Part shown: one piece after another, positions 26,118 to 33,851 of the stretch
Numbering within the stretch: the first letter of the stretch is position 1
How the letters are laid out: every line of letters begins with the position of its first letter
Assembly: GCF_000427965.1 (NCBI RefSeq)
Contig: NZ_ATZA01000006.1
Span: 10,360-74,359 of the forward strand
Length of the DNA: 64,000 nucleotides
Direction: 5' to 3'
From: Olivibacter sitiensis DSM 17696
GTDB lineage: Bacteria; Bacteroidota; Bacteroidia; Sphingobacteriales; Sphingobacteriaceae
Translations under genes and position numbers: made by a program
The notes under the pieces: model-generated
What the model was told of the DNA's origin: nothing
What the model saw: only the letters and a program-made list of their open reading frames with translations
The model's database searches: none

Positions 26118-26483
26118 TTACTGAACACTGATCGTCCATTGTTTGGTAACTGTACCATTGGGCGAGGTGATGGTGTATGTTTTGGGTTGGCTAAAATCTT
26201 GAAGCCCAGCGGACATTGAAGGGGATATGGTTACGCCCGTGGAGGCTGTGACAGCCATTTTGAGTCTGGTAATGTCTTCGCCTCCTCTCAGCACGATACT
26301 AATTGTACCCGCTTCGGAATTGATCGAAGCACTTTGATCTGCCCTGTTCAGATTTTGGTTGTATAGTTCCACACCGGTTATCTCCGCTCTTTCATAGACC
26401 GGGTCTATTTCAAAATCCACTTTAGCACATGCCATAAAGACACACCATAAGGAAGCAACGAGGATGAATATGTTCTTTTTCAT
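26118..26483 (-). CDS. Small lipoprotein, DUF5018-like
   Basis: 121-residue lipoprotein: basic start, hydrophobic stretch and lipobox MAC at Cys19. The rest is one Ig-like beta-sandwich (AEITGVELYNQNLNRA; TISIVLRGGEDITRLKMAVTAS; TYTITSPNGTVTKQWTISVQ) that resembles the DUF5018 domains found in SusE/SusF-position lipoproteins. Encoded between SusD and the first GH28 enzyme, so it is probably a surface glycan-binding or spacer protein of the locus. No catalytic residues are apparent. Confidence 0.75.
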   Translation of the reverse strand: MKKNIFILVASLWCVFMACAKVDFEIDPVYERAEITGVELYNQNLNRADQSASINSEAGTISIVLRGGEDITRLKMAVTASTGVTISPSMSAGLQDFSQPKTYTITSPNGTVTKQWTISVQ

Positions 26484-26570
26484 GATATTTAGATATGAGA
26501 CATTAGACGGAATCGTCTTGATACTTGAGTCTTATGTCTTGATACTATAATTAACAATTTATAATTAACC

Positions 26571-28295
26571 TTACCAATCGGGGTTTTGCACCAGGTTTGG
26601 ATTTCTGTTTATTGCGCTTTGTGGAATGGGCAAAAGATAGTTCTTGGGTGCATTGAAGCGCTTATTAAAGACATTGAAAGGTGTGTACGTGATGCTGATT
26701 TCCCCAGTGGAAGCATTTCTCACATACTTTGCGTTCATGCCCCTGATGGGTTGGTTGAGGTATTCTTCTCCAGCCCTCCATCTGACGATGTCAAAAAAGC
26801 GTTTGCTCTCAAAAGCCAGTTCCACCCGCCGTTCATTGCGGATGCGTTGGCGCATTTCCGTCTGCCCCAGCCCTGTGGGCAGATCGGGTTGGCCCGCCCT
26901 ACGCCTTATTTGGTTGACGGCATCATGTACACTGGCATCTGGCCCTGTCGCCTCGTTCTGTGCCTCGGCATAGGTGAGTAAAATCTCGGCATAACGAAGT
27001 ACGATGACATTGCCACCGTCACCTATGCCCGATCGATTATCGGGACCGCATATCACAGGCTCGTTCTGGTGTTTGCGGATATAGTATCCCGTTTTTGTCG
27101 CCTCCGATTTGGTGCTGAACAAGCCATTGGGTAAATTGTTGGTTACCTCTATGCCATTGTCAAAGCGATTGGAGCTCAGCGAGAGCGGTGCGCCTTTCCA
27201 GTTAACACCATGATACAATATGGTTCCATATAGGCGCTGGTCCCTATTGGCATATGGGTTGCTGGCCTGTGCGGGGTTGTTCCAGTCAAATTTGGAACCA
27301 TCCTGCATCTCGAAGGCATCCACGAGGTTTTGCGAAGGGGCAGAAAAACCCCAGCCATAAGCATGGCCAGGGCCTGGTACGCCGGGGGCGGCGATGGTTT
27401 GATATCCACCTTGAGTTCTGTATGGATAGGCGTACTGCACGTCAAAGATGACTTCTGCATTGCCTTCGTACGGTTCTAGAAACAAATTGATGAAGGCTTC
27501 CCGTTTTCTTTCGATAGTTGTTTCGTCTTTGCCAAACAGGCCGTACCTGCCCGCCAAATCGCCGTTTATCAATATATTGGCTGTTTCGGCCGCTGCTGCA
27601 TAGTAACTGGCATCTACCGTACCAGCTCCATGGAGGTAGGCCACTGCTTTCATCCCAATTGCAGCACCTTTGGTAGCACGTCCATATTCTTCGTTAACTA
27701 CTGTCAAGGGTAATTTATCTGCTGCGGTCTGAAAATCGCTAACGATAAAATCAAGCACCTCTTTTTCCGTATTGCGGCTATAGGCTATCTCATCTTCGTT
27801 CCTGTCCAGCGGCTTGGTAATGATGGGTACGCCTCCGTAGAAACGGAAAAGCTCAAAGTACAGCAAGCCACGCAGGAAATAGAGGTCGCCAAGATACCGC
27901 TCTTTCTCTGCCTCGGAGATAACGGTAGATTCGCTTAGCCGCTCGATTCCTAGATTTGCTTTTCGAATATTGGTATAACAAGGGTTCCACCGCCTGATTT
28001 GGGCATGTACGTTAGATGCCGTGAAGCTGAATTCGTTCCAGCCAGTATTGTTTATGGCACCGTCGTCCGTGAACATGTAATCAAATTGATAATTGTCTAT
28101 GGCGGTGTAGCGGTACAGGGGACCATCCAGTGTTTGTTGATAGACATCGTTGATAAATTGCTTGGTGCCTGCCCCTGATGACCATACGGCGTCGTCTGTG
28201 ACGGAAGACCGAGGATCGACATTGAGGAAGTCGTCACTACAAGAAACAAGTAATACAATGAAACAAATACTTATATTTAAAAATATTCTATACAT
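26571..28295 (-). CDS. SusD/RagB-family lipoprotein of the polysaccharide locus
   Basis: Surface glycan-binding partner of the SusC encoded just upstream. Starting at ATG 28295 gives a clean lipoprotein signal (MYRIFLNISICFIVLLVSC, Cys19); an in-frame ATG at 28319 would overlap the SusC stop and add eight residues without signal character. The SusD fold is clear: SCSDDFLNVDPRSS after the lipobox, a tetratricopeptide-like core (ERYLGDLYFLRGLLYFELFRFYGGVPI), and the C-terminal RIRNERRVELAFESKRFFDIVRW signature with PIPQSAINRNPNLVQNP at the end. 574 residues, normal. Confidence 0.95.
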   Translation of the reverse strand: MYRIFLNISICFIVLLVSCSDDFLNVDPRSSVTDDAVWSSGAGTKQFINDVYQQTLDGPLYRYTAIDNYQFDYMFTDDGAINNTGWNEFSFTASNVHAQIRRWNPCYTNIRKANLGIERLSESTVISEAEKERYLGDLYFLRGLLYFELFRFYGGVPIITKPLDRNEDEIAYSRNTEKEVLDFIVSDFQTAADKLPLTVVNEEYGRATKGAAIGMKAVAYLHGAGTVDASYYAAAAETANILINGDLAGRYGLFGKDETTIERKREAFINLFLEPYEGNAEVIFDVQYAYPYRTQGGYQTIAAPGVPGPGHAYGWGFSAPSQNLVDAFEMQDGSKFDWNNPAQASNPYANRDQRLYGTILYHGVNWKGAPLSLSSNRFDNGIEVTNNLPNGLFSTKSEATKTGYYIRKHQNEPVICGPDNRSGIGDGGNVIVLRYAEILLTYAEAQNEATGPDASVHDAVNQIRRRAGQPDLPTGLGQTEMRQRIRNERRVELAFESKRFFDIVRWRAGEEYLNQPIRGMNAKYVRNASTGEISITYTPFNVFNKRFNAPKNYLLPIPQSAINRNPNLVQNPDW

Positions 28296-28305
28296 GACGT
28301 TTTTT

Positions 28306-31300
28306 TTAAAAGGTTGCATTTAATCCGAATGATGTGATAAACTGTTGCGGATAGGAATTGTATCCCTGTGTCTCCACATCAAAATCGCGAGGTAACTTGG
28401 AATAAATGATCAACGGATTGTACAAATTGACATATAAGCGCAGATTCTTTATGAATGCTTTTTGGCTCAGCTCCGGATCAAAGGTATAGCCAAGTTGGAC
28501 GGACTTCAACCGCACAAAGGAAGAATTGACCACCCAAAAATCCGAAAGTTCATAGTTGTGCGTTCTTTTGGTATAGGACAACCGAGGGTATTGGGCATTG
28601 GGATCAGGATTGTCCAATGTCCAGGAATTGATATGGTCTGCACGTGGTTTGTCGTTATCAAACGGAAAGCGTACTCCACGATCGGCCGAGCCCTGATTGT
28701 CCTGTCCTAAATAGTAGGAACTATTTCCTGTGCCTTGGATGAAAACGTTCAGGTCAAAGCGTTTGTAATCCAGACCCAATGTATATCCCCACATAATCTC
28801 GGGAACCCGTGTTTTTCCGATGACCACCTGGTCTTCCGAGTTGATCTTGCCATCGCCGTTGATATCCACATATTTGATGTCGCCAGGTAGGGTCGAGGCA
28901 TTTTGAAAAGCCCAGTTGTCTATATCGTCCTGGTCTTGGAACAGACCTGCGGACTTGTATCCTCTCAACTGTCCGGTCGGCAAGCCAGTTTGGCGAAAAC
29001 GTGGTATGTTATAGGTTCCTGCTGCCTCCCTTATTTCTAGCCTTTTGTCCCTTGTGAAACTGAATATGGCCGTGTGTCTCATCTGCAGATTGCCAATAGC
29101 TCCTTGGCTACTCAATGTCGTTTCAAACCCATACCGTTCGTTCTTGCCCGCATTCTCGTCGGCCAGACCAATGCCATATTCTTCGGGAACGACGGCATCG
29201 GGTGCCAAGATCATATCTCCACGTAGGTCCCGGTAAGCATCAAGTTCTACATCAAGCCATCCTTTCCACATGGTGAGGTTAAGAGCGACGTTGGCTTTCC
29301 ATACCGTCTCCCAGGTCAGTCTGGTATTGGGTTCCACGCCCTCATAAACACCTTGTTCCTGGATGGGGTTGGTGCCCCATATTGCACTGTTTCGAATCAG
29401 GTACTGTTGGATGAATGCGAAATCACCACCCACGGGATTGCCCGATTTACCGTAAGATGCTCTTATTTTTAGGTCATCAATGGATGGTACCTGAAAGAAA
29501 GACTCTGCGGACGGACGCCAACCTATGGAAGCGGAAGGGAAAAGTGCCGACCTGCGGTCGGGCGCATATTTATAGCTCCTGTCGTACCTGCTGGCAAACT
29601 CGAATAGGTATTTTTGGTCGAAATCGTAATTTGCCCGAAAGATAAATCCATCTTGGGCCGTGCTGTATGACGTGCCACTATTGGCTTGAAATTCTTTGTT
29701 CGGACTGCCCATATCCAGTTCGGGGATCGTAAAATCGTACTCCCTTCGACTGGCCGTATATTCATTTCTTATTCCCCACCTACGTTCATAAACTGCTATC
29801 GCTGTCACATTGTGCTTATTGAAGTTTTTGGCATAGTTGATAAACCCTTGGGCGGTTTGATAGGTAAAGGTTCGGTTTCCTTGCGATAGGTTGGGTTTTG
29901 ACCTTAGCCAGGCATTGTCCTCTATATATTCGCCTGTGGCATCATTGTAATTATAAGAGATGACCGGCTCGGTCCAATATTTATTATCCCAAGCTTGACG
30001 GTCATAATTATAAAAACCCCTGACAGATAGTCCGGGAATGAACGGTATTTCCTGCTTCAAGCTTAGTACCAGGCTTTGGTTGTTGTTCTTGTCCGATTTA
30101 TCACCTCCTCCGTGCACCAGGTTCCACATACTTCCACCAATGGATGTCTGAAATGCAGGCAGTCCATTGCTGAATACATCGGGGTCTGTTGCCCGAAGAC
30201 GATATACATTGAGCATGATGTCGTTGGAGTTCAATAAATTGGATTTTTTTTCGTCACCAATCAAGCTGATATCTACTGATAATTGCGTCGTAGGTGTCGC
30301 ATTGATGTCCAGATTGGATCGCACGTTATAGCGATTCAAATCTTGATTGTCGCCGTACATGCTTCCCTGATAGAAATAGCCCATAGAAACAAAAGCCTTG
30401 ATGTTCTCGGAACCTCCATTGAGGGAGAGATTATGATTTTGCGTGCGTGATGAACGGAGATAAGCGGACACCCAGTCGGTGTTTGGATATCTGTCCGTAC
30501 CCTGTCTGTAAAGCTCCAGTACATCGTCTGCAATCACTTCATTGGGCCTGCCGTCCATGATAAGAGCCTGATTTCTCAGAGACAAGCCATCATAGGCATT
30601 CATAAATTCTGGTGTGTTTGTCGGTTCTTGTATCCCGTATTCTCCTGAATAATTGAGGACCATAGTGCCCGATTTACCTCTTTTTGTCGTGACCAGAATT
30701 ACCCCGTTTGCGCCTCTCAATCCATAGGGTGCCACAGCCGAAGCATCTTTGAGGATAGATATTGTTTCAATATCCTGCATATTGATACGATTCCAATTGC
30801 GCTCTACCCCATCTACTAGTACTAGAGGGGCGTTGCCACGAAGCAATACGGCAGATGCATCGGCTCCCGGTTCACCCGTGGTTTGCCGAGTGATAAGCCC
30901 GGAAACATTACCCCCGAGTGCATTGGATACATTGGCCACTGGCCCCACTTTCTTTAGCGTTTCCCCCGATACGGTACTTACTGCCGCAGTTACACTACTT
31001 TTCTTCTGGGTACCATAACCCACGACCACTACCTCATCTAATTTGGCTTCTTCTTCATTAAGGGTAATGATAACCTCCGACTCGTTGGTAAGGGGCAGTT
31101 CTTGTCTCGAAAAGCCAATAAAACTAATCGTTAGCGTAGCCACCGAGGGTACCATCAAGGAAAACTCTCCTCTTTCATTTGTTTTGGTTGCTCGTTGTGG
31201 GTTCTCTTTCAGCGTAATGGAGGCACCTCTTATGGGCTGGTTATTGACATCTTGTACAATGCCCTTCACTAAGCGGTCCTGTCTGGATACGATTTCACTG

Positions 31301-31662
31301 ATGACCTTTTTTATGATAACATTGTTTGATATGATCTCATAACTTAGATGCTGACCTTCGAGGCATTTGTTCAATGCTTCGGTTATGGAAGCATCTTTTA
31401 AGCTTAGGTCTACAGGACGTGTCGATTTGAGCAATTCCGCATTAATTAGGATATTAAAGCCACTTTGTTTGCGAATTTCCCGGAATGCCTCTTTCAGCGG
31501 TACCTGCCTTCGATCAAGATTGATCTTCTGGCCATAGCTTGTTGCAGTGGCCAAATGAATGCTCATTACGAGAAGGAGTAGGGTTAGCTTCATAATAAGG
31601 AATAATCTGACTACATCACGACGCAATGTCGCGAATGGCATTTCAATTATTTTTTTATACAT
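28306..31662 (-). CDS. SusC-type TonB-dependent receptor with STN signalling domain
   Basis: Outer-membrane glycan importer and signal transducer. After a long basic N-terminus and a signal segment (LTLLLLVMSIHLATATSYGQ) comes an STN domain (about residues 45-118: VPLKEAFREIRKQSGFNILIN, ITEALNKCLEGQHLSYEI), which contacts a FecR-type anti-sigma factor. Then a carboxypeptidase-regulatory-like domain, the LDEVVVVGYGTQKK motif, a plug domain (VLLRGNAPLVLVDGVERN, ISILKDASAVAPYGLRGANGVILVTTK) and a barrel ending in F (GLNATF). 1118 residues. The fecR and sigma genes lie directly upstream, so the locus is very likely induced by its own substrate through trans-envelope signalling. Confidence 0.96.
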   Translation of the reverse strand: MYKKIIEMPFATLRRDVVRLFLIMKLTLLLLVMSIHLATATSYGQKINLDRRQVPLKEAFREIRKQSGFNILINAELLKSTRPVDLSLKDASITEALNKCLEGQHLSYEIISNNVIIKKVISEIVSRQDRLVKGIVQDVNNQPIRGASITLKENPQRATKTNERGEFSLMVPSVATLTISFIGFSRQELPLTNESEVIITLNEEEAKLDEVVVVGYGTQKKSSVTAAVSTVSGETLKKVGPVANVSNALGGNVSGLITRQTTGEPGADASAVLLRGNAPLVLVDGVERNWNRINMQDIETISILKDASAVAPYGLRGANGVILVTTKRGKSGTMVLNYSGEYGIQEPTNTPEFMNAYDGLSLRNQALIMDGRPNEVIADDVLELYRQGTDRYPNTDWVSAYLRSSRTQNHNLSLNGGSENIKAFVSMGYFYQGSMYGDNQDLNRYNVRSNLDINATPTTQLSVDISLIGDEKKSNLLNSNDIMLNVYRLRATDPDVFSNGLPAFQTSIGGSMWNLVHGGGDKSDKNNNQSLVLSLKQEIPFIPGLSVRGFYNYDRQAWDNKYWTEPVISYNYNDATGEYIEDNAWLRSKPNLSQGNRTFTYQTAQGFINYAKNFNKHNVTAIAVYERRWGIRNEYTASRREYDFTIPELDMGSPNKEFQANSGTSYSTAQDGFIFRANYDFDQKYLFEFASRYDRSYKYAPDRRSALFPSASIGWRPSAESFFQVPSIDDLKIRASYGKSGNPVGGDFAFIQQYLIRNSAIWGTNPIQEQGVYEGVEPNTRLTWETVWKANVALNLTMWKGWLDVELDAYRDLRGDMILAPDAVVPEEYGIGLADENAGKNERYGFETTLSSQGAIGNLQMRHTAIFSFTRDKRLEIREAAGTYNIPRFRQTGLPTGQLRGYKSAGLFQDQDDIDNWAFQNASTLPGDIKYVDINGDGKINSEDQVVIGKTRVPEIMWGYTLGLDYKRFDLNVFIQGTGNSSYYLGQDNQGSADRGVRFPFDNDKPRADHINSWTLDNPDPNAQYPRLSYTKRTHNYELSDFWVVNSSFVRLKSVQLGYTFDPELSQKAFIKNLRLYVNLYNPLIIYSKLPRDFDVETQGYNSYPQQFITSFGLNATF

Positions 31663-31720
31663 TTGAAATTAGGTTTATTAAATATTGGTCCAAAAGATAA
31701 TTGATAAACTGAATAGCCGC

Positions 31721-31772
31721 AAAAAGGCCATGGTCATTGGGAGCGCACCACCGCTCCTAATGATTCCTTTTT
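31721..31772 (-). terminator. Strong two-part intrinsic terminator between fecR and susC
   Basis: On the minus strand an outer stem AAAAAGG/CCTTTTT and an inner 12-bp stem (TCATTAGGAGCG with CGCTCCCAATGA, one G-T pair) enclose a 6-base loop; a small asymmetric bulge separates them. The T-run follows on the minus strand. It would end sigma/fecR transcripts 38 bases after the fecR stop, so susC needs its own promoter in the roughly 58 bases up to its start. Confidence 0.8.
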
Positions 31773-31809
31773 GTATAGACTATTGATGATGAACGTTTAA
31801 TGAATTGTT

Positions 31810-33006
31810 TTACTCTTTTATCATGATCCTCCTTTCTTCTAATTCGAATTTTGCAGCTCCTGTAAGTTCCAGTGCCTTCAGCAATTGATGAATATCTTCC
31901 ATTTTTGAAATGGTTCCATCCAGTCCCTTGTTGGATAGGTCACTTTCATAGACGACATCGACATTGTACCATCTGCTTATTTTCTTCATGGCACTCACGA
32001 TATTTTCGTTGTTGAATAGGAAATAGCCATTTTTCCAAGCCAACACTTCTTCCATATCCACGTCATTGACCTTAATATTGTTCCAGCGATCAGATGTTTC
32101 TGCTTGTTGACCCGGTTTCAGTATCCTTGCCAGGTTGCCTTTCTCTACTTGCACACTGCCCTCTATTAGGGTTGTCTTTATACTAAAGTCATCCTTATAG
32201 GCACTAATGTTGAAATGAGTACCTAGCACTTTTATATGTGTATCTCCCGCTTTTACCACAAAGGCCTTATCCTTATTCTTTGCCACCTCAAAATATACTT
32301 CACCATTTATGGATACTTCTCTTACACCATCTTTAAATACGATAGGATAGGTGATGGAAGAAGCTGCATTGAGCCAAACTCTTGTTCCATCTGGCAAAGT
32401 GATTTCGTACTCTCCACCTTGTGGCGTACTGATGGTATTTGTGGCGGCATAGGCTCGCTTGTCGTCCACATCGTAAACCAGTTGGCCATTTTCTAAGCTA
32501 AGCCTTATGCCGTCTTGTGTAGTGATTGCTTGGTACTGTAGGCTGTCTACGGTGATAATACGGCCATCTGCTAGGGTTAATGTGGCCTGCTTTCTTCCCG
32601 GAACTACCTGATGCTTTTTATTTGACTGCTCGACATATGTTTTTTCACCTTGGATGTCTATTGCTGCTTGCTTAGAAGGATAGAAATAGAAGAGCATCAA
32701 TAAGGCAATTGAGGCTGCAATTGCGGTAGGCAATAGGAATTTTTTCAATGCCCTAGGTTTTATTGATCTTGGAATAGTACTTTCTCTGTAGCGAACATCA
32801 CGAATGATATTGTCATACATGGCTTGTGTGGGTACTTCCTCAGTTTGCAATGATTCGGTCAGTTCCGCTACTTCCTTCATGACCTCTTCCAGTTCCTTGT
32901 CGTCGTGATGTTGCTGGAGATATTGTACCAGTTCCTCAAACGTTTTGAGGGAGATACTACCATCCCAATAAGAGATAAGCAGATTGCGAAGCCGTTCCTT
33001 TGTCAT
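31810..33006 (-). CDS. FecR-family anti-sigma factor
   Basis: Inner-membrane anti-sigma regulator. The cytoplasmic N-terminus (RLRNLLISYWDGSISLKTFEELVQYL) would bind the ECF sigma factor; one membrane segment spans about residues 90-109 (LLPTAIAASIALLMLFYFY); the periplasmic FecR domain follows (ISTPQGGEYEITLPDGTRVWLNAASSITYP, REVSINGEVYFEVAKN) and a C-terminal DUF4974 domain (WYNVDVVYESDLSNKGLDGTI), itself STN-like. 398 residues, typical. Encoded 89 bases after the sigma gene. Confidence 0.96.
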   Translation of the reverse strand: MTKERLRNLLISYWDGSISLKTFEELVQYLQQHHDDKELEEVMKEVAELTESLQTEEVPTQAMYDNIIRDVRYRESTIPRSIKPRALKKFLLPTAIAASIALLMLFYFYPSKQAAIDIQGEKTYVEQSNKKHQVVPGRKQATLTLADGRIITVDSLQYQAITTQDGIRLSLENGQLVYDVDDKRAYAATNTISTPQGGEYEITLPDGTRVWLNAASSITYPIVFKDGVREVSINGEVYFEVAKNKDKAFVVKAGDTHIKVLGTHFNISAYKDDFSIKTTLIEGSVQVEKGNLARILKPGQQAETSDRWNNIKVNDVDMEEVLAWKNGYFLFNNENIVSAMKKISRWYNVDVVYESDLSNKGLDGTISKMEDIHQLLKALELTGAAKFELEERRIMIKE

Positions 33007-33095
33007 TACAGAAAAATATTAATACGAACTTAATTCGGTTTATATATGCTGTAAACGAATTAAAAGCAAGGATGGGTAGGAAGAAATAAAAAAAA

Positions 33096-33683
33096 TTAAG
33101 ACAATAAAGCAAGTAAGAGCAAAAGATACATGATATCATGCTTGACAAAGTGCGATTTTAACGTTTTCAAGGCACACATTAAATGGTATTTAACCGTGTT
33201 TTTTGAGATATGGAGTTCTTTGGCTATCTCTTCGTATGAAAGTCCCTGCATTCTGCTCATCCTAAAAACAACTTGTTGTTGCTTAGGTAAGCTGCTTACC
33301 GCGTCTTCGGTAATTCGATTTAGCTCATTGCAAAATACAGTGTTTTCGGTGTCATTGGATAAGTGATCTATACGGGCAACTAAGTCATGCCTGAACTTCC
33401 TCACTACGGCGTCTTTTCTGAACATGTCAATGGTGAGCCTTCTGGCATGGGTAAAAAGATAGGGATATAATGGTAGGTCTTCTGAGAGCTTATCTCTGCT
33501 AAGCCACAGTTGTAGGAAAACTTCTTGCGTAATCTCCTTGCTTAGTTCTTCGTCTTTCACAAAAGTAAAGGCAAAGCGATAGATCTTTTCATGGAGTAAT
33601 AAGTATATCTCCCGAAAAGCGCGCTCGTCTCCTGCACAGAGTCTTCTGATTAGTAAAGGGTCTATAGCACGAATTGCTGCCAT
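33096..33683 (-). CDS. ECF RNA polymerase sigma factor (sigma-70 family)
   Basis: Extracytoplasmic-function sigma factor of the Bacteroidota FecI-like type. Region 2: DERAFREIYLLLHEKIYRFAFTFVKDEELSKEITQEVFLQLW near residues 18-60. Region 4: LPKQQQVVFRMSRMQGLSYEEIAKELHISKNTVKYHL, a helix-turn-helix near residues 140-180. 195 residues. It heads the polysaccharide locus and pairs with the following FecR and the STN-containing SusC, so it should activate the susC operon when substrate is sensed. Confidence 0.95.
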   Translation of the reverse strand: MAAIRAIDPLLIRRLCAGDERAFREIYLLLHEKIYRFAFTFVKDEELSKEITQEVFLQLWLSRDKLSEDLPLYPYLFTHARRLTIDMFRKDAVVRKFRHDLVARIDHLSNDTENTVFCNELNRITEDAVSSLPKQQQVVFRMSRMQGLSYEEIAKELHISKNTVKYHLMCALKTLKSHFVKHDIMYLLLLLALLS

Positions 33684-33732
33684 GTTAAGCAGGTTATAAT
33701 TGTTCGTAGCAAATAGAATGATAATTTTTTAT

Positions 33733-33771
33733 ATTTCAAAATACCGATGTACGATATCGATATTTTGAAAT
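33733..33771. repeat. 11-bp perfect inverted repeat upstream of the sigma gene
   Basis: Arms ATTTCAAAATA and TATTTTGAAAT with a 17-base spacer that is itself partly palindromic. It lies between the macroglobulin-like gene and the sigma-factor gene, 50 bases upstream of the sigma start on the minus strand. It could be a terminator of the upstream gene, although the minus-strand tail is A-rich rather than T-rich, or a regulator-binding site. Confidence 0.4.
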
Positions 33772-33851
33772 CGTTTTGATTACTGGGAGTCATATGGGAT
33801 TATTGGCGACGGTGAGCGTATGAGTTTGGACTGGGCATCTATTCTTGGCGT

